DNA from: Loxodes magnus
Lineage: Eukaryota > Ciliophora > Karyorelictea > Loxodida > Loxodidae
Assembly: GCA_946699065.1 (NCBI GenBank)
Contig: CAMPDV010000083.1
Location: 744,001-808,000, forward strand
Length of the DNA stretch: 64,000 nucleotides
Reading direction: 5' to 3'
The notes beneath the pieces are model-generated. The model worked only from the letters and a program-made list of their open reading frames with translations. It was not told the origin of the DNA and searched no databases. Every line of letters begins with the position of its first letter. Position 1 is the first letter of the stretch. Below, one piece after another: positions 1 through 11,918 of the stretch. The position numbers and the translations under genes are program-made.

Positions 1-169
1 TAATAATAGATATAGTTAAAATGTAACTTAGATATTTACTAATTTAATATATTAGCTTAAAGGAATTTAAATGTTCTATAGATAAATATTAATGAGATTA
101 ATAGTCTAATTATATATTTATAGTAGATATATTTTAATTTATTTCTATTATTTTATTCTTTATTTATAA

Positions 170-838
170 ATGGAAAAGCAAACTAAATAACAGCATTTAA
201 CCAAATTTATTCATATAAGAAAATAAACTAAGGAAGGTAAAGCTAATGAACTAGCATTAATTCTATCGAAAATGGGGCTTTTTATGATAAAATATGAAAT
301 ATTTACTAATTTATGTAACAACTAATTTCACTTAAGCTAAGAATTGTCATCTAAGGCTTATACTTTAAAAGACAAGAAAACTGTTATTTTTAATGGAGAG
401 GAATATTTTCCTTCAGTGTTATTAGAACCTGTTTTGATAGAAAACAGAATTTATACTTTTGAATTTTAGTATTTTTCTCAGAGTTTTGCATACTTTAAAA
501 TAGGAGTATGCAAGAAAACATTTATTAGTTATGATACTTGCTTTTCAGATTTTACTGATGGATGAACCTACTATCTGTATGGCGGATAATTACGTCATAA
601 TTCTAATTAAGTAGGGGAAAATTATGGAAAAATAATAGAAGACGGAACTCATAAAATAAAGATGACAATTAATACTAGTAAAGGAAGTATAAGTTACGAA
701 GTAGATGGAGAAAACTTTGGAGTAGCATTTGATAATATTGAAGAATTAAAGTAAGGAGGATATGCAGGATTTTGCTGTGATAATGAAGGAGATAAAATAA
801 CTCTTTTAAAAGCTTCAATGAAGTTGCTAAATTTTTAA
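170..838 (+). CDS. SPRY-domain protein, copy 1
   Basis: Read with TAA/TAG=Gln and TGA=Trp, this gives a 222-aa protein starting MEKQTKQQ. The C-terminal half has the SPRY (B30.2) pattern: GVCKKTF, then DGWTYYL (the Trp is TGA), LRHNS, YGKIIEDGTHKIKM, GSISYEVDGENFGVAF and a final GGYAGF-CC-ITLLK strand. SPRY domains are protein-interaction modules; no enzyme motif is seen. Five homologues in this window share the start context (ATAAATGGAAGA or similar) and length. The first TAA after the conserved core (836-838) lies exactly where copy 5 has TAA, and similarity fades just beyond it, yet no in-frame TGA follows nearby. Either TAA terminates here or this copy has lost its end. The partner and cellular role cannot be inferred. 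Confidence 0.8.
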
Positions 839-949
839 TTTAGATTTTAATTTAAAATTATTAATAGTTTAAAGAAAATAAATATAAATAGTATGAATTA
901 ATTATGCTTATATTATAATATTAATACATTAAACATACTATATTTATAA

Positions 950-1903
950 TTTAATAATAATAATAATAATAATAGTAGGATAAATTAAGTTTAGCTATTA
1001 TCGAGGATTTTCACTTCTTCATGCTGGACTCAAGATTGCTCCGGTATTAAAAATAAAGTTTTAAAAGTCTCTCTTCCTTCCTCCTCCCATTTTTCATGTA
1101 ATTTCCAATTCTATCTTCATTTCTAATCAGATTTTCTCTTGTAGATGAAACCTAATTCATTTAAGTATAATCTCTCTGACTTGTCTCTACTTCATTTGTT
1201 TTTTCTTCCTCTACTGTACTTTCTTTATTTATTCCAATAATATGTCTTGAAATTTTTGAATTTCTTGCATCGTCTCACAATTGTTTTTTCGAATTGCAGC
1301 AGTAACAATTCTTCACTATTTTTTGTGGTTTAACCCTAGTCTTCATGTTGGTCTCTTTAATCATCATTAGATCTCCCCTTTGCTCGTCTAACTTTTTTCT
1401 TATTTTTCCAGTCTGTTACTCAAGTCAGATTGTTTCTAATTCTAATTTTAGGATTAGTTATTCTGGTCTTAGGATTGTTTCAGAAAGTGCTTAATCTCTT
1501 TCTTAGGACATAAGTCTGGATTCTATTCCTTCTGCTAGGCTGAGTTGCTCCATAAACTTATCATTATCCTTCCTCCGTTTCCTAACCTCTTCTTGGAGGT
1601 TCAGCAACACTTTGATGAGCTACTCTATGCTCATCTGGCCAGAAGAATTAAATTCTGACACCTCCTGGTGAAGAGCAGACTTCATCTACTTTCATGGCTT
1701 TTTCTCCGATGTAGGATTTATTATGTGAGTCACTTTCTTTGATTTTTTCTGCTCGTCATATCCTGCTTGAATTCCAGGTTGTTAAGATTAAGAAAAAGGT
1801 TAAGGTTAAGGTTAAGAAGATGATGATTGGCCAAGATTAGATTCAGATTTCCTCTCCAATTTTTGGAGGTGGTGTAGAAACCTCTTTTGAATCCTTCCAT
1901 ATT
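950..1903 (-). mobile_element. (AAT)n-tailed coiled-coil/zinc-knuckle retroelement, copy E1
   Basis: On the minus strand this reads a Gln/Pro-rich start (QPQPQPFSQSQQP), a long Lys/Glu-rich coiled coil, then a Cys-rich patch (NCYCCNSKKQ) where related copies have a CCHC knuckle. The 3' end is a run of about eight AAT/ATT units at 950-974. No reverse transcriptase lies inside. The layout resembles LINE ORF1 or gag-like nucleic-acid-binding proteins; no long terminal repeats flank it. The frame is not clean throughout, so it is probably decayed. It lies between SPRY copy 1 and a gene fragment whose 5' end it may have removed. The Pro-Gln run comes from three GGTTAA units near 1796-1816. Confidence 0.65.
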
Positions 1904-1984
1904 TTTTATCCTTTATTTATAATTATTAACTTAAAATTTTTTAGGACAACTAAACCATTTCGTCTTATTATTAGCTATTTGTAA

Positions 1985-2935
1985 TTTATAAAATGAGGAT
2001 GTTCTGCAGACGTTTCTGCAAACAATAACACCAAGGAAAATGAATGCATATTCTATAATAATAAATTTCAAACTCCTTCCAAGGATGTAAAATTATTAAT
2101 AAATTCCTTTTAAAACCTTGAATAAAAATAGAAATATTTAAGATTTAGGGTTATAACCAGACAATTAAAAATTATTTTTCATAAATTTTAAATATATATA
2201 AATTTAATAAAGATGCTAATATCTTATCAACTAAACTAAACTTAATTTAATATCTAAAGCAATTTAATATTATCCTTAAATTAAAAGATTATGATTATAG
2301 TTATGTAAATTTAATACTTTTTTATTTTTTGTATATTCAAATTGCTTGGAGTAAAACCTATATAAGATAAGTTATTTATTATTTTTCTTAAATTTAATTT
2401 TCATTATAAACTTATTTATTTTTAAATATAAAAAGCATTCTACTTTTCAATCTTTAAAGTAAATTTTGATAGATAAATTTGATTAAATAAAGTTTAAATC
2501 AAAGTTACTAAAAAAATGAAGGAATTAAATTTTTAAAGATATTGATTGAATAAGCAAGATATTTATTTAGCTCTTGCTAAAAAAATGTATGAACAAGACT
2601 CTCAAAATTGTTTTTAATTTTTAAACAATTGGAAAAATAATGAATTTAAAAAATTAAAGATGAAAAAGAATTGAATATTTGGTAGTGAAAGATAATAAAT
2701 CTTTTAAAATATTATAAAGTTATAAGAGAATTTTATTATAAAAGTTTGAATATTTTTAGTAAAATATTTTGGCATCAGATTTAAAGATGAATGTCATTAA
2801 AAAGGCATTTGCAGAAGACATTAAAAATGAAACTTTTGCAAAAGAGTATCTAATTACATCTACTTTTGATATTTATTATCTGCAAGTTATTAAAAACTAT
2901 GGGTTTCAAGATTTTGAACTATTTATTATACCTCC
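1985..2935 (+). CDS. Hypothetical gene fragment with a 16-nt intron
   Basis: One frame runs from about 1985 to 2743 (SADVSANNNTKENECIFY, KDVKLLINSFQNLEQKQKY, and later MKELNFQRYWLNKQDIYLAL). A GT...AG segment of 16 nt at 2744-2759 (GTTTGAATATTTTTAG) then shifts exactly into the frame that continues ASDLKMNVIKKAFAEDIKNE and ends near IIPPFL. Very short introns are known in ciliates. The family is not recognised. The 5' end stops near element E1 and the 3' end runs into a SINE-like repeat at about 2936, so the gene looks interrupted on both sides. Because no codon is an absolute stop, frame continuity alone is weak evidence; the Asp/Glu/Ala-rich codons and the fitting intron are the support. 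Confidence 0.45.
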
Positions 2936-3170
2936 ATTCTTAAGGAGATCTTTGGCCGGATCTAAAGTCTAAAAGGGAACAAATCTGGAGATTATCCGGC
3001 TTTGGTAGGGGCTTGAAGTCCAAAGATCATAAAATACGTATTCAATATATAAGGAGGTCCCTGCTTGCAGAAACTAATTAGCAGAATATACCCACTATAA
3101 GAGGCCTTTCAGAGATTGCCGCATGGCGAGAATTAGGTTTCCTCAAACTCTAAAATTAATAATTAATTAA
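2936..3170 (+). repeat. Structured SINE-like repeat, copy a
   Basis: A G+C-rich island in very A+T-rich DNA. It shares segments in order with the copies at 44152-44445 and 59150-59445 (both minus strand): GGGAACA, GATTATCC, GGTAGGGGCTTGAAG, a GGxGGTCCCTG stretch, and a 3' end CTCxAACTCTxAAAATT followed by AATT-type simple repeat. The 3' terminus resembles the 3' end of the LINE at 25-28 kb. This copy is the most diverged and appears shortened at its 5' side. It interrupts the gene fragment upstream. It carries no recognised tRNA, 5S or 7SL signature. Confidence 0.6.
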
Positions 3171-4888
3171 ATAAAAAATAATAATAATTCTTTAATAACT
3201 TACAGTTCTAAAGTATACTTTCTTCCTAAAGCAATCAGTGATAACATTTATTTTTTAATAAATTAAGAAAAATAATTTAACTTTTAAAAGATTTTTAAAT
3301 CCTTGTTTAAGTAAAGATTTAGTTACATAGCTTTAACTTAAATAAAATATAATATTTTTTAAGAAGCAATAAGTATATTGTAGTTAATTTTAGCTTAATA
3401 TCTTTATTTTGAATACTTTAATTGTTATATCAAAGAAATTTATTAATATTAACTTTTTTAAATTAAATTAAGATTCTTGAAATTATCTCTTAACAATTAA
3501 ATTTTATCTTTTAGTTAGCTATTATTTATATAAATATTAAAAAAACCAAGATAACATTAGTTCAAACATCAGTAGATAAACATATATAATCATTTTAAAG
3601 TAAATCTCTAAATAATTTTATTAAAAGCTTTATTTTTAAGAAATTAGGCTATTTTAAGAAATTTTAAAGTAAAATAGGAAGAAAATTGTGAAAGAATAAG
3701 GAAAAAAATTAAGTTATAAATGCTTAAAAAAGATATAATTTTAGCATAAATATGGTAAAAGATAATTAAATATAATTAATAAATATAAATTTAATTAATT
3801 ATTTTATTAACTTTCTCAATATTAATTATTCTTAGTGTTACTTTACAAAAATAAATTAAGGTGATATTCAATATTATAATTAGTTAAGTAAAAATATATA
3901 AACAAATTATCTTAGAATATCTAAATATCTAGATATAATTAATTGACTGATTGATAATTTTAAAATTGAAGAAAAATAATAGAATTAAATTACTTATTTA
4001 AAAAATGATTTACTAAATTTAACTTTAGGTAAAGAATAGACATTAATAAATGTTTTATTTATTAAAATAGATATTAAACTTACTATTTTTATAAATTTAA
4101 AATATAAAAATTGAAAGGAATTATAGCTTAGTATTATAATATTTAATTAAAGATTAAATAATTAAATAAAAATATTATTTCTGTATATTAAATTATACTA
4201 AATCAAAAAATATTTTTGGATATTTGTTTAAATTAAGATAGTACATAAAATTAAAAAAATATATTAATTGTAATTTTTACATAAATCATTGGTAAGAAAT
4301 CTTAATCTTTAATTTTTTAAGTTTTATTTTAATCCCTTTAAAAATAAAAAATTATTTATTATCACAGAAATATAAATTATTCTGATATTTAGACTTATAG
4401 ATAAAATTATAAGCATTATCCATAAAAAATGAATTTATCAAAAGATTTATAAAAATTCTTAGTATTCTAAAAGCTTATAAAATAATATCTAGTACTTCAT
4501 CAATATATTTTTTATTTTTTTGAATCGTTACGCTATAAATTTTTATATATAACTAAGTTTTTCTTTACTTAAATTACGAATTTTGCAAAGTCTAATAAAT
4601 ACCTTTTTAGAAGCATTACTTCATTTTCTCTAATTTTTTGAATTAATTTAGAAATTTTAAAGGAAAAAATAAAAATCTCTTAAAGAACTACTTTGAAAAT
4701 CTCAAAAGCCTTACTACTGTTATTTATTAATGAAATGTTGTTATTTTATTATATATTTGATAGATTAATTAGTAAGACTTTATATAATTCAACTAGTTTT
4801 CTTAGTATTAAAATTATAATTAAGGAAATAATAATTTAAAATAAAGCTATTTAAATTAATAATCTATACTTATATAAATTTATTTAAT
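3171..4888. other. A+T-rich stretch with one uncertain coding-like frame
   Basis: There is no homology I recognise. On the plus strand the frame through 3545-4450 carries somewhat more Asp/Glu/Gly codons (for example SKYLDIINWLIDNFKIEEKQ) than the other two, but with every frame open this is not enough to call a gene. The last 190 bases before 4889 are conserved in the flank of eEF1A copy 2 and probably hold the promoter. Confidence 0.3.
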
Positions 4889-6238
4889 ATGATAAGAGAT
4901 AAATTTCATTTAAGTCTTGTAGTTATAGGTAATGTTGACTCTGGTAAATCTACTACAACTGGACATCTTATTTATAAATGTGGAAGTGTTGATTAACCTA
5001 CCATTCAAAAGCTTGAAAAAGAAGCTTAATAAATAGGTAAAGGCTCATTTAAGTTTGCTTGAATTTTGGATAAACTTAAATAAGAACGTGAACGTGGAAA
5101 TACAATTGATATCTCTTTATGAAAATTCTAAACACAATTATTTGATTATACTATTATTGACACTCCAGGACACAGAGACTTTATCAAAAACATGATTACT
5201 GGAACTTCTTAAGCTGATATTGCACTTTTAATTATATCAGCAAGTATAGGAGAATTCGAAATGGGATTTAGTAAAGAAGGACAAACGAGAGAACATATTC
5301 TTCTTGCCTTTACTCTGGGAGTAAAATAGATGATAGTAGGAGTAAATAAAATGGATGATAAATCAGTTAATTATAGTAAATAAAGATTCTAATAAATTTA
5401 GAATGAAGTAAATGAATATTTGAAGAAGGTTGGATTCAACACAAAAAAAATTCCATTTATTCCAATTTCTGGTTGAGTAGGAGATAATATAATAGAATTA
5501 TCTTAGAATATGGATTGATATTAAGGATAAACTCTTTTATAATGTTTAGATAATGCTTGACCACCAAAGAGACCAGTAGATAAACCTCTTCGTATTCCTC
5601 TTTAAGATGTATATAAAATCGGAGGAATTGGAACAGTTCCAGTAGGAAAAGTGGAGACAGGAATTTTAAAGTAATTTAGTTCAATCATCTTTGCTCCTGT
5701 TTCATTACCGTCTGAGATAAAAATGGTTGAGATGCATCATGAGTAAATTTTAGAAGCTCTTCCAGGTGATTTTGTTGGATTTTCTGTAAAGGATGTAAGT
5801 ATTAGAGATATAAGAAGAGGTTATGTTTGTGGAAATTAATCTGACGATCCTCCTTAAAGGACAGAATCTTTTTTAGCCTAAGTGATAATTTTAAATAATC
5901 TTAATAAAATTCAATAAGGTTATTGCCCAGTTATAGATTGTCATACTGCTCATATAGCTTGCAAATTTGAAGAGATAAAAAGTAAAATAGATAGACGTAC
6001 TGGTATCATAATTGAAGAAAATCCCAAGTATTTAAAAGCAGGAGATAGTGCTCTTATAAAAATAATACCAAGCAAGCCCATGTGTGTGGAATAATATAAT
6101 AAATATCCTTCACTCGGAAGATTTGCAATAAGAGATTTAAAATAGTTAATAGGAATAGGAATAATAAAAGAAGTGGAAGTTGCAGAATAGAATATAAAGA
6201 AATTTAACTAAGAGATAAAGACATAACATAATTATTGA
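4889..6238 (+). CDS. Translation elongation factor eEF1A, copy 1
   Basis: A 449-aa GTPase that delivers aminoacyl-tRNA to the ribosomal A site. All G motifs are present: G1 GNVDSGKST (Asn replaces the usual His after Gly), switch [12 protein letters not shown]3 DTPGHRDF, G4 NKMD and G5 ISGW, followed by domains 2 and 3 ([48 protein letters not shown]). TAA/TAG occupy invariant Gln sites and TGA occupies Trp at FKFAW, SLWKF, SGWVGD, MDWYQG and NAWPP. The frame ends at TGA (6236-6238) at the standard family length. No intron is seen. Several substitutions (GNTID for GITID, a changed domain 2) suggest a paralogue rather than the most conserved form. A second copy of identical length lies inverted at 62475-63824 and shares the 5' flank. 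Confidence 0.95.
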
Positions 6239-6377
6239 AAAACAAAAAACTTAATTTCATAATATAAATAAATAAAATTTAAATAGTTTCAAATATAGCA
6301 AGTCTTTTAAAGAAGATTTATGCTATCCTCCAATAAATTAATTACATTCTATGTTAACAAATATTATGATATATAAA

Positions 6378-7241
6378 ATGGCTTCTAAGAAATAACAGAA
6401 CTTTGAACAAAACATTTAAACAGGAAAATTCTCTAAAAAATAAAAAAGCGAAATAATTACAATGAGTGAAAGTGAGAAATATGATTGATATGACGAACAT
6501 TAACCACTTGGAAATCCAGAATTAAAAAAACTTCCAACACAAACTCAAATAGAAATATTATCTAAGTCATTAAAAGAGCTTATGTTTAAAAATAGATACC
6601 TCACTGATAAAGTAGAAAAATTAGAAAAACTAATAACGTTTTTACTTGAGAAACAATATTAATCATTATAAGAAATAGAAAACAAACTGGAAAAAAGAAT
6701 TCTTTAAATTTAATAATAAATTCAGGTAACGCCATTTTCGTTCTAACAGAATTAATCAGATCCTATGGAAATAGAAAATGAAGCCTCAAATTAAAATAAA
6801 CAGTAAACGTTTATTTAAAATAAGTAGTAAATTTAAATTAAATAATTGTTACAGGAATAATAGTTTAAAAGAAGAATAAAATGCTACGTGTGCAATAAAT
6901 AACACCAATGAAAATACTGCTACTAACTAAGCGAAACTTAAAGAAAGAATAAATAAGATATTTTTAGAAAACTATTTAGGATATATCCTACATAAAGCGG
7001 AAACATTTATAGAAAAAAATTCTTTAATTCAAATCTTAATCCTTGGATAAATAATTAGGAACGCTAAGTGCAAGATGAAAACTATTCAGAATATTAAAGG
7101 ATGGTGCACTAATGAAGTGCTACACCGCCTAACTAAGCCTAGTAGGAATTCAAGACAAACTAATGGAGACAAGCTGATAGAATAGGTCAGATGGCTGACT
7201 ACTAAGGCTTTAACAAAGCTTTTTAACTTTAATAATAATAA
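6378..7241 (+). mobile_element. CCHC-type ORF1-only retroelement, copy A(+)
   Basis: The ORF starts MASKKQQNFEQN and is followed by an acidic segment, a coiled coil (KELMFKNRYLTDKVEKLEKL), a PMEIENEA motif shared with other copies, and a Cys/His cluster CYVCNKQHQWKYC just before a Lys/Arg- and Gln-rich C-terminus. The unit ends with a perfect 5-bp hairpin (GCTTT-AAC-AAAGC, 7207-7219) and then (AAT)n at 7230-7241. The sequence on either side matches the contiguous flank of eEF1A copy 2, where the unit is absent, so its borders are about 6372 and 7241. A close relative lies inverted at 20485-21342. It has no polymerase of its own and presumably moves in trans. Confidence 0.75.
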
Positions 7242-8590
7242 CTTCTTATTCTTAAAAGATTAGGGATAATCATTACTGTTAGAAGAGAATAAGATACAAG
7301 CATTAGTTTTTTAAAATCACTATATCCTTTTTCAATGACTCGTTCTTCTTCAATGGTTGTAAACTATTAAAGTATTTTAAATGGATTTAAATAGATTTAT
7401 TTATAAAGTTAACAAATAAACTTTATTACAAAAGTATATTAAATAATAAAAGTAAATACTTTATTTATTATACTACAAGTTAATTTTTTATTTTTAAATA
7501 AATAATTAAAATACCAGTCAAATAGACAAATTATATTTGGTAGATATAATTTTATTTTACATATCAATAAATTTCTTTAAATATATCTCATTATCAATTA
7601 TTTTGTTTTTAAAAAGTGACATGATTATTGTATTATATATATAGCTTATAAATAAAAATTATTTATAACTAATTAATTTATAAAATATTAAGGATAAGTC
7701 ATATTATGTTCTATTAACTTATCTTAAGTACCTTTTAGTTAAAGTTTTAGTAATTAAAGCATCATTATTCTTCTACTCTTCTTATGATAAATGAATGGCT
7801 TTTTATAAAATTTACTAGTCAAATATTTGCATGAACTAAATTTCTTTAAAAGATATGTATAAATTTAGTTAAATTTAATTGTTATTCTTTTAAGATAAAA
7901 GTTACTTAAAACATTATAAATGTTTAATTACTTCTAGAATATAAATAGAAAATTAAATTTACTTTATTAAATTATTTTGCTGCTAGTATTCATAAGTGCT
8001 TCAGTCTTTATTTCAATTTGTGATAATAAAATTTTTAAAGGGATTTTAGAAAACGATAATATTAGCACTGCTTTAAAATAACTAAATTTTATAACTTAAT
8101 AAAAAAATAAACTTTTCTGTATTTATATTAATTAACTTATATCTCATATTATTTGGTTTTTTATGCTAAAATATTATATTTTTAATATAATTAATTTAAT
8201 TTTAATTTCTTATTTTGAATTATTAAGTAAGCTAAGTTATTAAATTATTTATTATAACTAATCATCTTTTTATTTTAAAATAGGAATAAGTTTAGCTAAA
8301 TGATAAAATTAGATAAACTACTTCTTTAATTAATAGTTCCCTAATCTTTTATATTTAAATATTAAACTAATTATTATTATTGCTATATCCTTATTATTTT
8401 TCAACCTATTCAAATGATTAAATTTTGTTATGCAATTTTCCCACCTTATTGGAGAATTTTCTTTATTCCATAGTTTGATTATATAATTTTTAGATAGTGC
8501 ATATATTTCTTAAAATTGTTATAAAAAGGAAGAAATATATTAATAATTAGGACATATGCTTTACAAGATTATGTAACTATTAATAATCCA
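7242..8590. other. A+T-rich DNA; first part is shared eEF1A flank
   Basis: About 7242-7430 continues the segment shared with the flank of eEF1A copy 2 (for example TAGTTTTTTAAAxTCACTATATC, then CAATGACT), which marks one end of that duplication. From there to 8590 I see only A+T-rich sequence with no supportable gene or RNA. Confidence 0.4.
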
Positions 8591-8599
8591 CTAATTTAG

Positions 8600-8880
8600 A
8601 TTTATATTTACATTTTCTCTTTTAAAATTAGACGAAATAAGAGGATCTTTCCAATTAACTTTATAAATGCAAACTTTATATTTTACCTAATTGAATATGG
8701 TCTTATTTCTAATTAAAAGTTTAATCATTATTAATAAATTTTAATTTATAAAATTAATTCCTTTAATGGTCAATTTTTAACTTCTAATACTATTAAATTT
8801 ATGATTTTCAATAATGTCTATCATAATAAAGGTAAAAGATCTAATATTTTACTAAAGCGATTTTGAAGTTTATTAACTGA
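8600..8880. repeat. Duplicated segment H, copy 1
   Basis: About 280 bases match 53455-53725 at roughly 85-90% by eye, with small indels. On the minus strand both copies keep a coding-looking tract (KVNWKDPLIS in one, KVNWKNPLIS in the other), so this may be part of an unrecognised gene or element. No inverted ends or target duplications are visible. Confidence 0.5.
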
Positions 8881-8999
8881 ATGAATATAACTTTTAATAT
8901 ATTAAGTATTAGTTTTACTATTATTTTAATTTATTATCTAAGCAAACATTTATAATCAATCTTAGTAGCTTTTATTTAAACAAAATTGAAAAAGCTCAA

Positions 9000-9530
9000 T
9001 TATTTAAGTAGTAAGATCTACTCAATAGAGAACTGAAGGAAGTTTTAAAATTCCTAATTTGTAAGAAATATAAAAATATTTAAATGCTCTGATATGGTAA
9101 ATATTATTAAGAACATTTTGACAATTAAAATAAAATATCAGAGTCGGATTCTCTTAACATATTTGACTTAAATTAAAGTAAAGACGCATAAATTTTATTA
9201 TTATCAAGAGGACAAAAGGAAATCAGTTTAAGTCAATAAAGCAAGATTCATTAAATGTAGAAAAAGAAGATTTAAAATCTATCCCCGATATTAGACTTTA
9301 AGATTTAGCTAATTTATAAATCATTCATTAATTTAAGTCCTGATAAAGTATTCCAAGATATAATATATTCCTTACTTTGAATTAGGTAAAACAAAAGTTC
9401 TAAAAAGTGTTTTAAAATTAAGTGGGTATATGATTCCATACTTAGATAATATAGTAATAGAATTAGATATTGCTATTCTAAAAGTAGAGACTTTTGCTAG
9501 CGGTGGATCTTAATTTTTTCTTTTCGCTTA
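9000..9530 (+). pseudogene. Unrecognised coding remnant, frame not continuous
   Basis: Two segments are coding-like: 9180-9345 (QDSLNVEKEDLKSIPDIRLQ, followed by DLANLQIIHQ) and 9370-9520 (YIPYFELGKTKVLKSV, later GYMIPYLDNIVIELDIAIL). They lie in different frames, and no GT-AG segment between them fits the shift. It is either a gene with an intron I could not place or a decayed gene. The family is not recognised; the second part is mildly hydrophobic. Confidence 0.3.
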
Positions 9531-10700
9531 ATTTATATCCTAGGAAAGTAATCACATCCTTTAGTTAAATGATTATCCATTGATGATTAAATTGATTCAA
9601 TTTCTATTTTTCTTTTGTTTTTAGAAAAGTAATTGCATCAGTTTTTTATGCATTAAGTTTTACTTTGATATTTTAATTACCTGAGGCTTTATGATTCGAT
9701 TATTTTTGATTATTTTTTAAATTTCTAAGTATGTAAAAAGAAGTATATTTTAAAGATGATTTATAGTATTTACAATAAAATATTTATTTTATAAATTATA
9801 CATTCTTTTTGAGTATCAATTTTAGCGATCATACAAGGGAAATTTGCTTTAACAGTTTTTATTTTCTTTTGTGACTTTAAAAAATAACTTTACTAAATAA
9901 TCTGGTAATTTATAATAATTTTTCCTTTATAATTATATAATAAATTATCATAAGAGAGTTAACTAATAAGCTATTAGAATAAATTTTATTGAAATATAAA
10001 ACACAAAACACTTTAGGAAATTAGTTTTTTGCAGATTTATCGCTAGAAAAAACACAAAAAAGTTCAGCATAATTATAAACTATATTTTTGAAAGTATTAA
10101 TTAATATTAATTAGCTTATCTTTCTTCTTCTTATCTCTATAAATTAGCTTAATTGTTTTTTTCATAGTAATACATTTGAATTAAACTCTTGTAATAATAA
10201 TATAATTTTATATATTTTATATTTATATATTTTAAAGATGAATTCGATAGTTTAAAAATTTAGAAGTTGGGTTTTTTATTAAAAAAGGAAATTATTACTG
10301 ATCAATAGATTGATAAGGCCTCTGATAAGCAATATCTTATGAAAAATTAATTAAGTTAAAGAATTGGTTTATCAATAGGATATGCTTAAAATTAGTAAGA
10401 TAATTTATAATTGATTTAATTTAATTAGCATTTAACTTTTTTTATAAATAAGAAAACCATCCAAAAAATGCTATTATTTCAACTATAAATAATTAAATTT
10501 TTGAAAGTTATTAGAAATATATTTAGTAAACTTAAGTATCTTACTAAATGATTAAAAAGATGAAATTAATGCTTATATTTATAAAAACAAATGTTTAAAC
10601 ATAAATTTAACTAAATATTATTAAAGTAAATACAAAAATGTAATAGAAATCGTTTAATTATTTAATTTTATAATTAGTAAATTTACTATTTGTTATTCTT
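9531..10700. other. A+T-rich DNA without a supported gene
   Basis: Mostly homopolymer-rich A+T sequence. No domain motif, tRNA or repeat shared with other parts of the window was seen. Confidence 0.4.
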
Positions 10701-11540
10701 ATAATAATAATAATAAATGAACTTAGTGTTAAATAAAAGTTTGCTATCCCTGGGCTTTCAATCAGGTACCTGCAGGCCAATTTTTTTACGTGGTAAGTCT
10801 TCTCCGATCTTTTTTTGTAAGTGGATGGTTACCACTGTTAATTTTCTTTGTTGCGTATTAAAAGTTTTTGTCTGTAAACTCCATTTTCAGTAATCCATAG
10901 TTTATTTAAAGCTCTTCATGTTTTCTGCTCTTCTCTTATCTGTAAATTCTTTCATTCTTTGCAGTGTCTTAGTAAGTGATTCCGTGAGTAGCAATATCAG
11001 CAATTTTTTGTTTATTTTTTAGTGTTCTTCTTTTTAAATATTTTATTTTCCAGCTGTTCAATTCTTTTAGTTAAATCTGTGCTTGCCTATTCTTAACTAG
11101 GTTTATTTTATTCTGTATTCTAAAATTGGGTTGGAGTTTCTTCTATAATCGTGCATTGAGATTATTTAAAATTTGATTATGACATTTCTCATAATTACTA
11201 TTCTGTATCTAAACTACTTTTTATTAGCTAGCTTCTCAATATTTTTAATTCGTTGTTTTAATCTTCGATGCAATCCATAAGTTCTCGAATTCGATCTCCG
11301 TAATTGAATATCATTTCATCTTATTTAATGATCATTAATTTCATTTTTTCAATTTACTCTTGAAGAAAGTCGTTACTCTAAATTTGTGGATTAGCTGGCT
11401 CGGCTGGACCTATCATTACTTTTCCTCCAGGTGAAGAGCTAGATTCTTATTATTGTCTTTATTTTTTATTTCCTCTTTCGACATTTGCTTTCTTGATTTC
11501 CTTATTTAATATTTTATAAGACGGACCTATTATTCCATTT
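10701..11540 (-). mobile_element. CCHC-type ORF1-only retroelement, copy E2
   Basis: The minus strand encodes, in order: a basic start; SSSSPGGKVMIGPAEP; a coiled coil (IEKMKLMIIKQDEMIF, then GDRIRELMDCIEDQNNELKI); a second coil (DLTKRIEQLENKIF); a perfect zinc knuckle CWYCYSRNHLLRHC (CX2CX4HX4C, with the Trp encoded by TGA); and a basic C-terminus. The 3' end has a hairpin CCTG/CAGG (10749-10766) around a TTGAAAG loop, then (AAT)n at 10701-10717. The central coil and the GKVM motif align with copy E5 at 40707-41525. No reverse transcriptase and no terminal repeats are present. It resembles LINE ORF1 nucleic-acid chaperones; autonomous movement is unlikely. Confidence 0.8.
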
Positions 11541-11918
11541 TATTTTTTTGTTATTCTTATAAATTTTCTATTCTAATATTCTTTAAATATCAATGAATAT
11601 AGGATTTATAATTAAGAAATTGCTTTTTATTAGTAAAATCTCTTTATTTTATTTATTTATACTTCCCTTAAAAATATAAGATTTCCTAAAGGAATTTTTA
11701 ATATTAAACAAATTAAAATTTATTACTATCGGAATTTATTTGGAATAGTATTTATTAATTCACTAAGAGCTAAATTTAAGTAGTTTTATTATGAAAGAAA
11801 ATCATATTATTACAGTTTTAAATACCTGGTAAATAAGAATTTGATAAAATTAAGGAAACTAAATTTGTATAGAAAATAAGTAATATTTTTAGTTTACTCA
11901 AAAAGTTAAAAAACTTAG

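Noticed and set aside
950-974. CRISPR-like or functional microsatellite array
   Set aside because: Plain AAT trinucleotide run that marks the 3' end of a retroelement.
1796-1816. Three GGTTAA units resembling telomere repeat
   Set aside because: They lie within the Pro/Gln-coding part of retroelement E1, are too few, and have no chromosome-end context.
3545-4450. Continuous coding-like frame on the plus strand
   Set aside because: Other frames of the same stretch translate to similar Lys/Asn/Ile/Gln-rich sequence, so openness is uninformative.
4889-6238. UAR=Glu code (as in Blastocrithidia) instead of Gln
   Set aside because: TAA falls at eEF1A positions that are invariant Gln (MHHEQ, PLQDVYK), not Glu.
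6378-7241. Gag of an LTR retroelement
   Set aside because: The knuckle would allow it, but no long terminal repeats, protease or integrase are seen and the (AAT)n tail with 3' hairpin fits LINE-type retroposition better.
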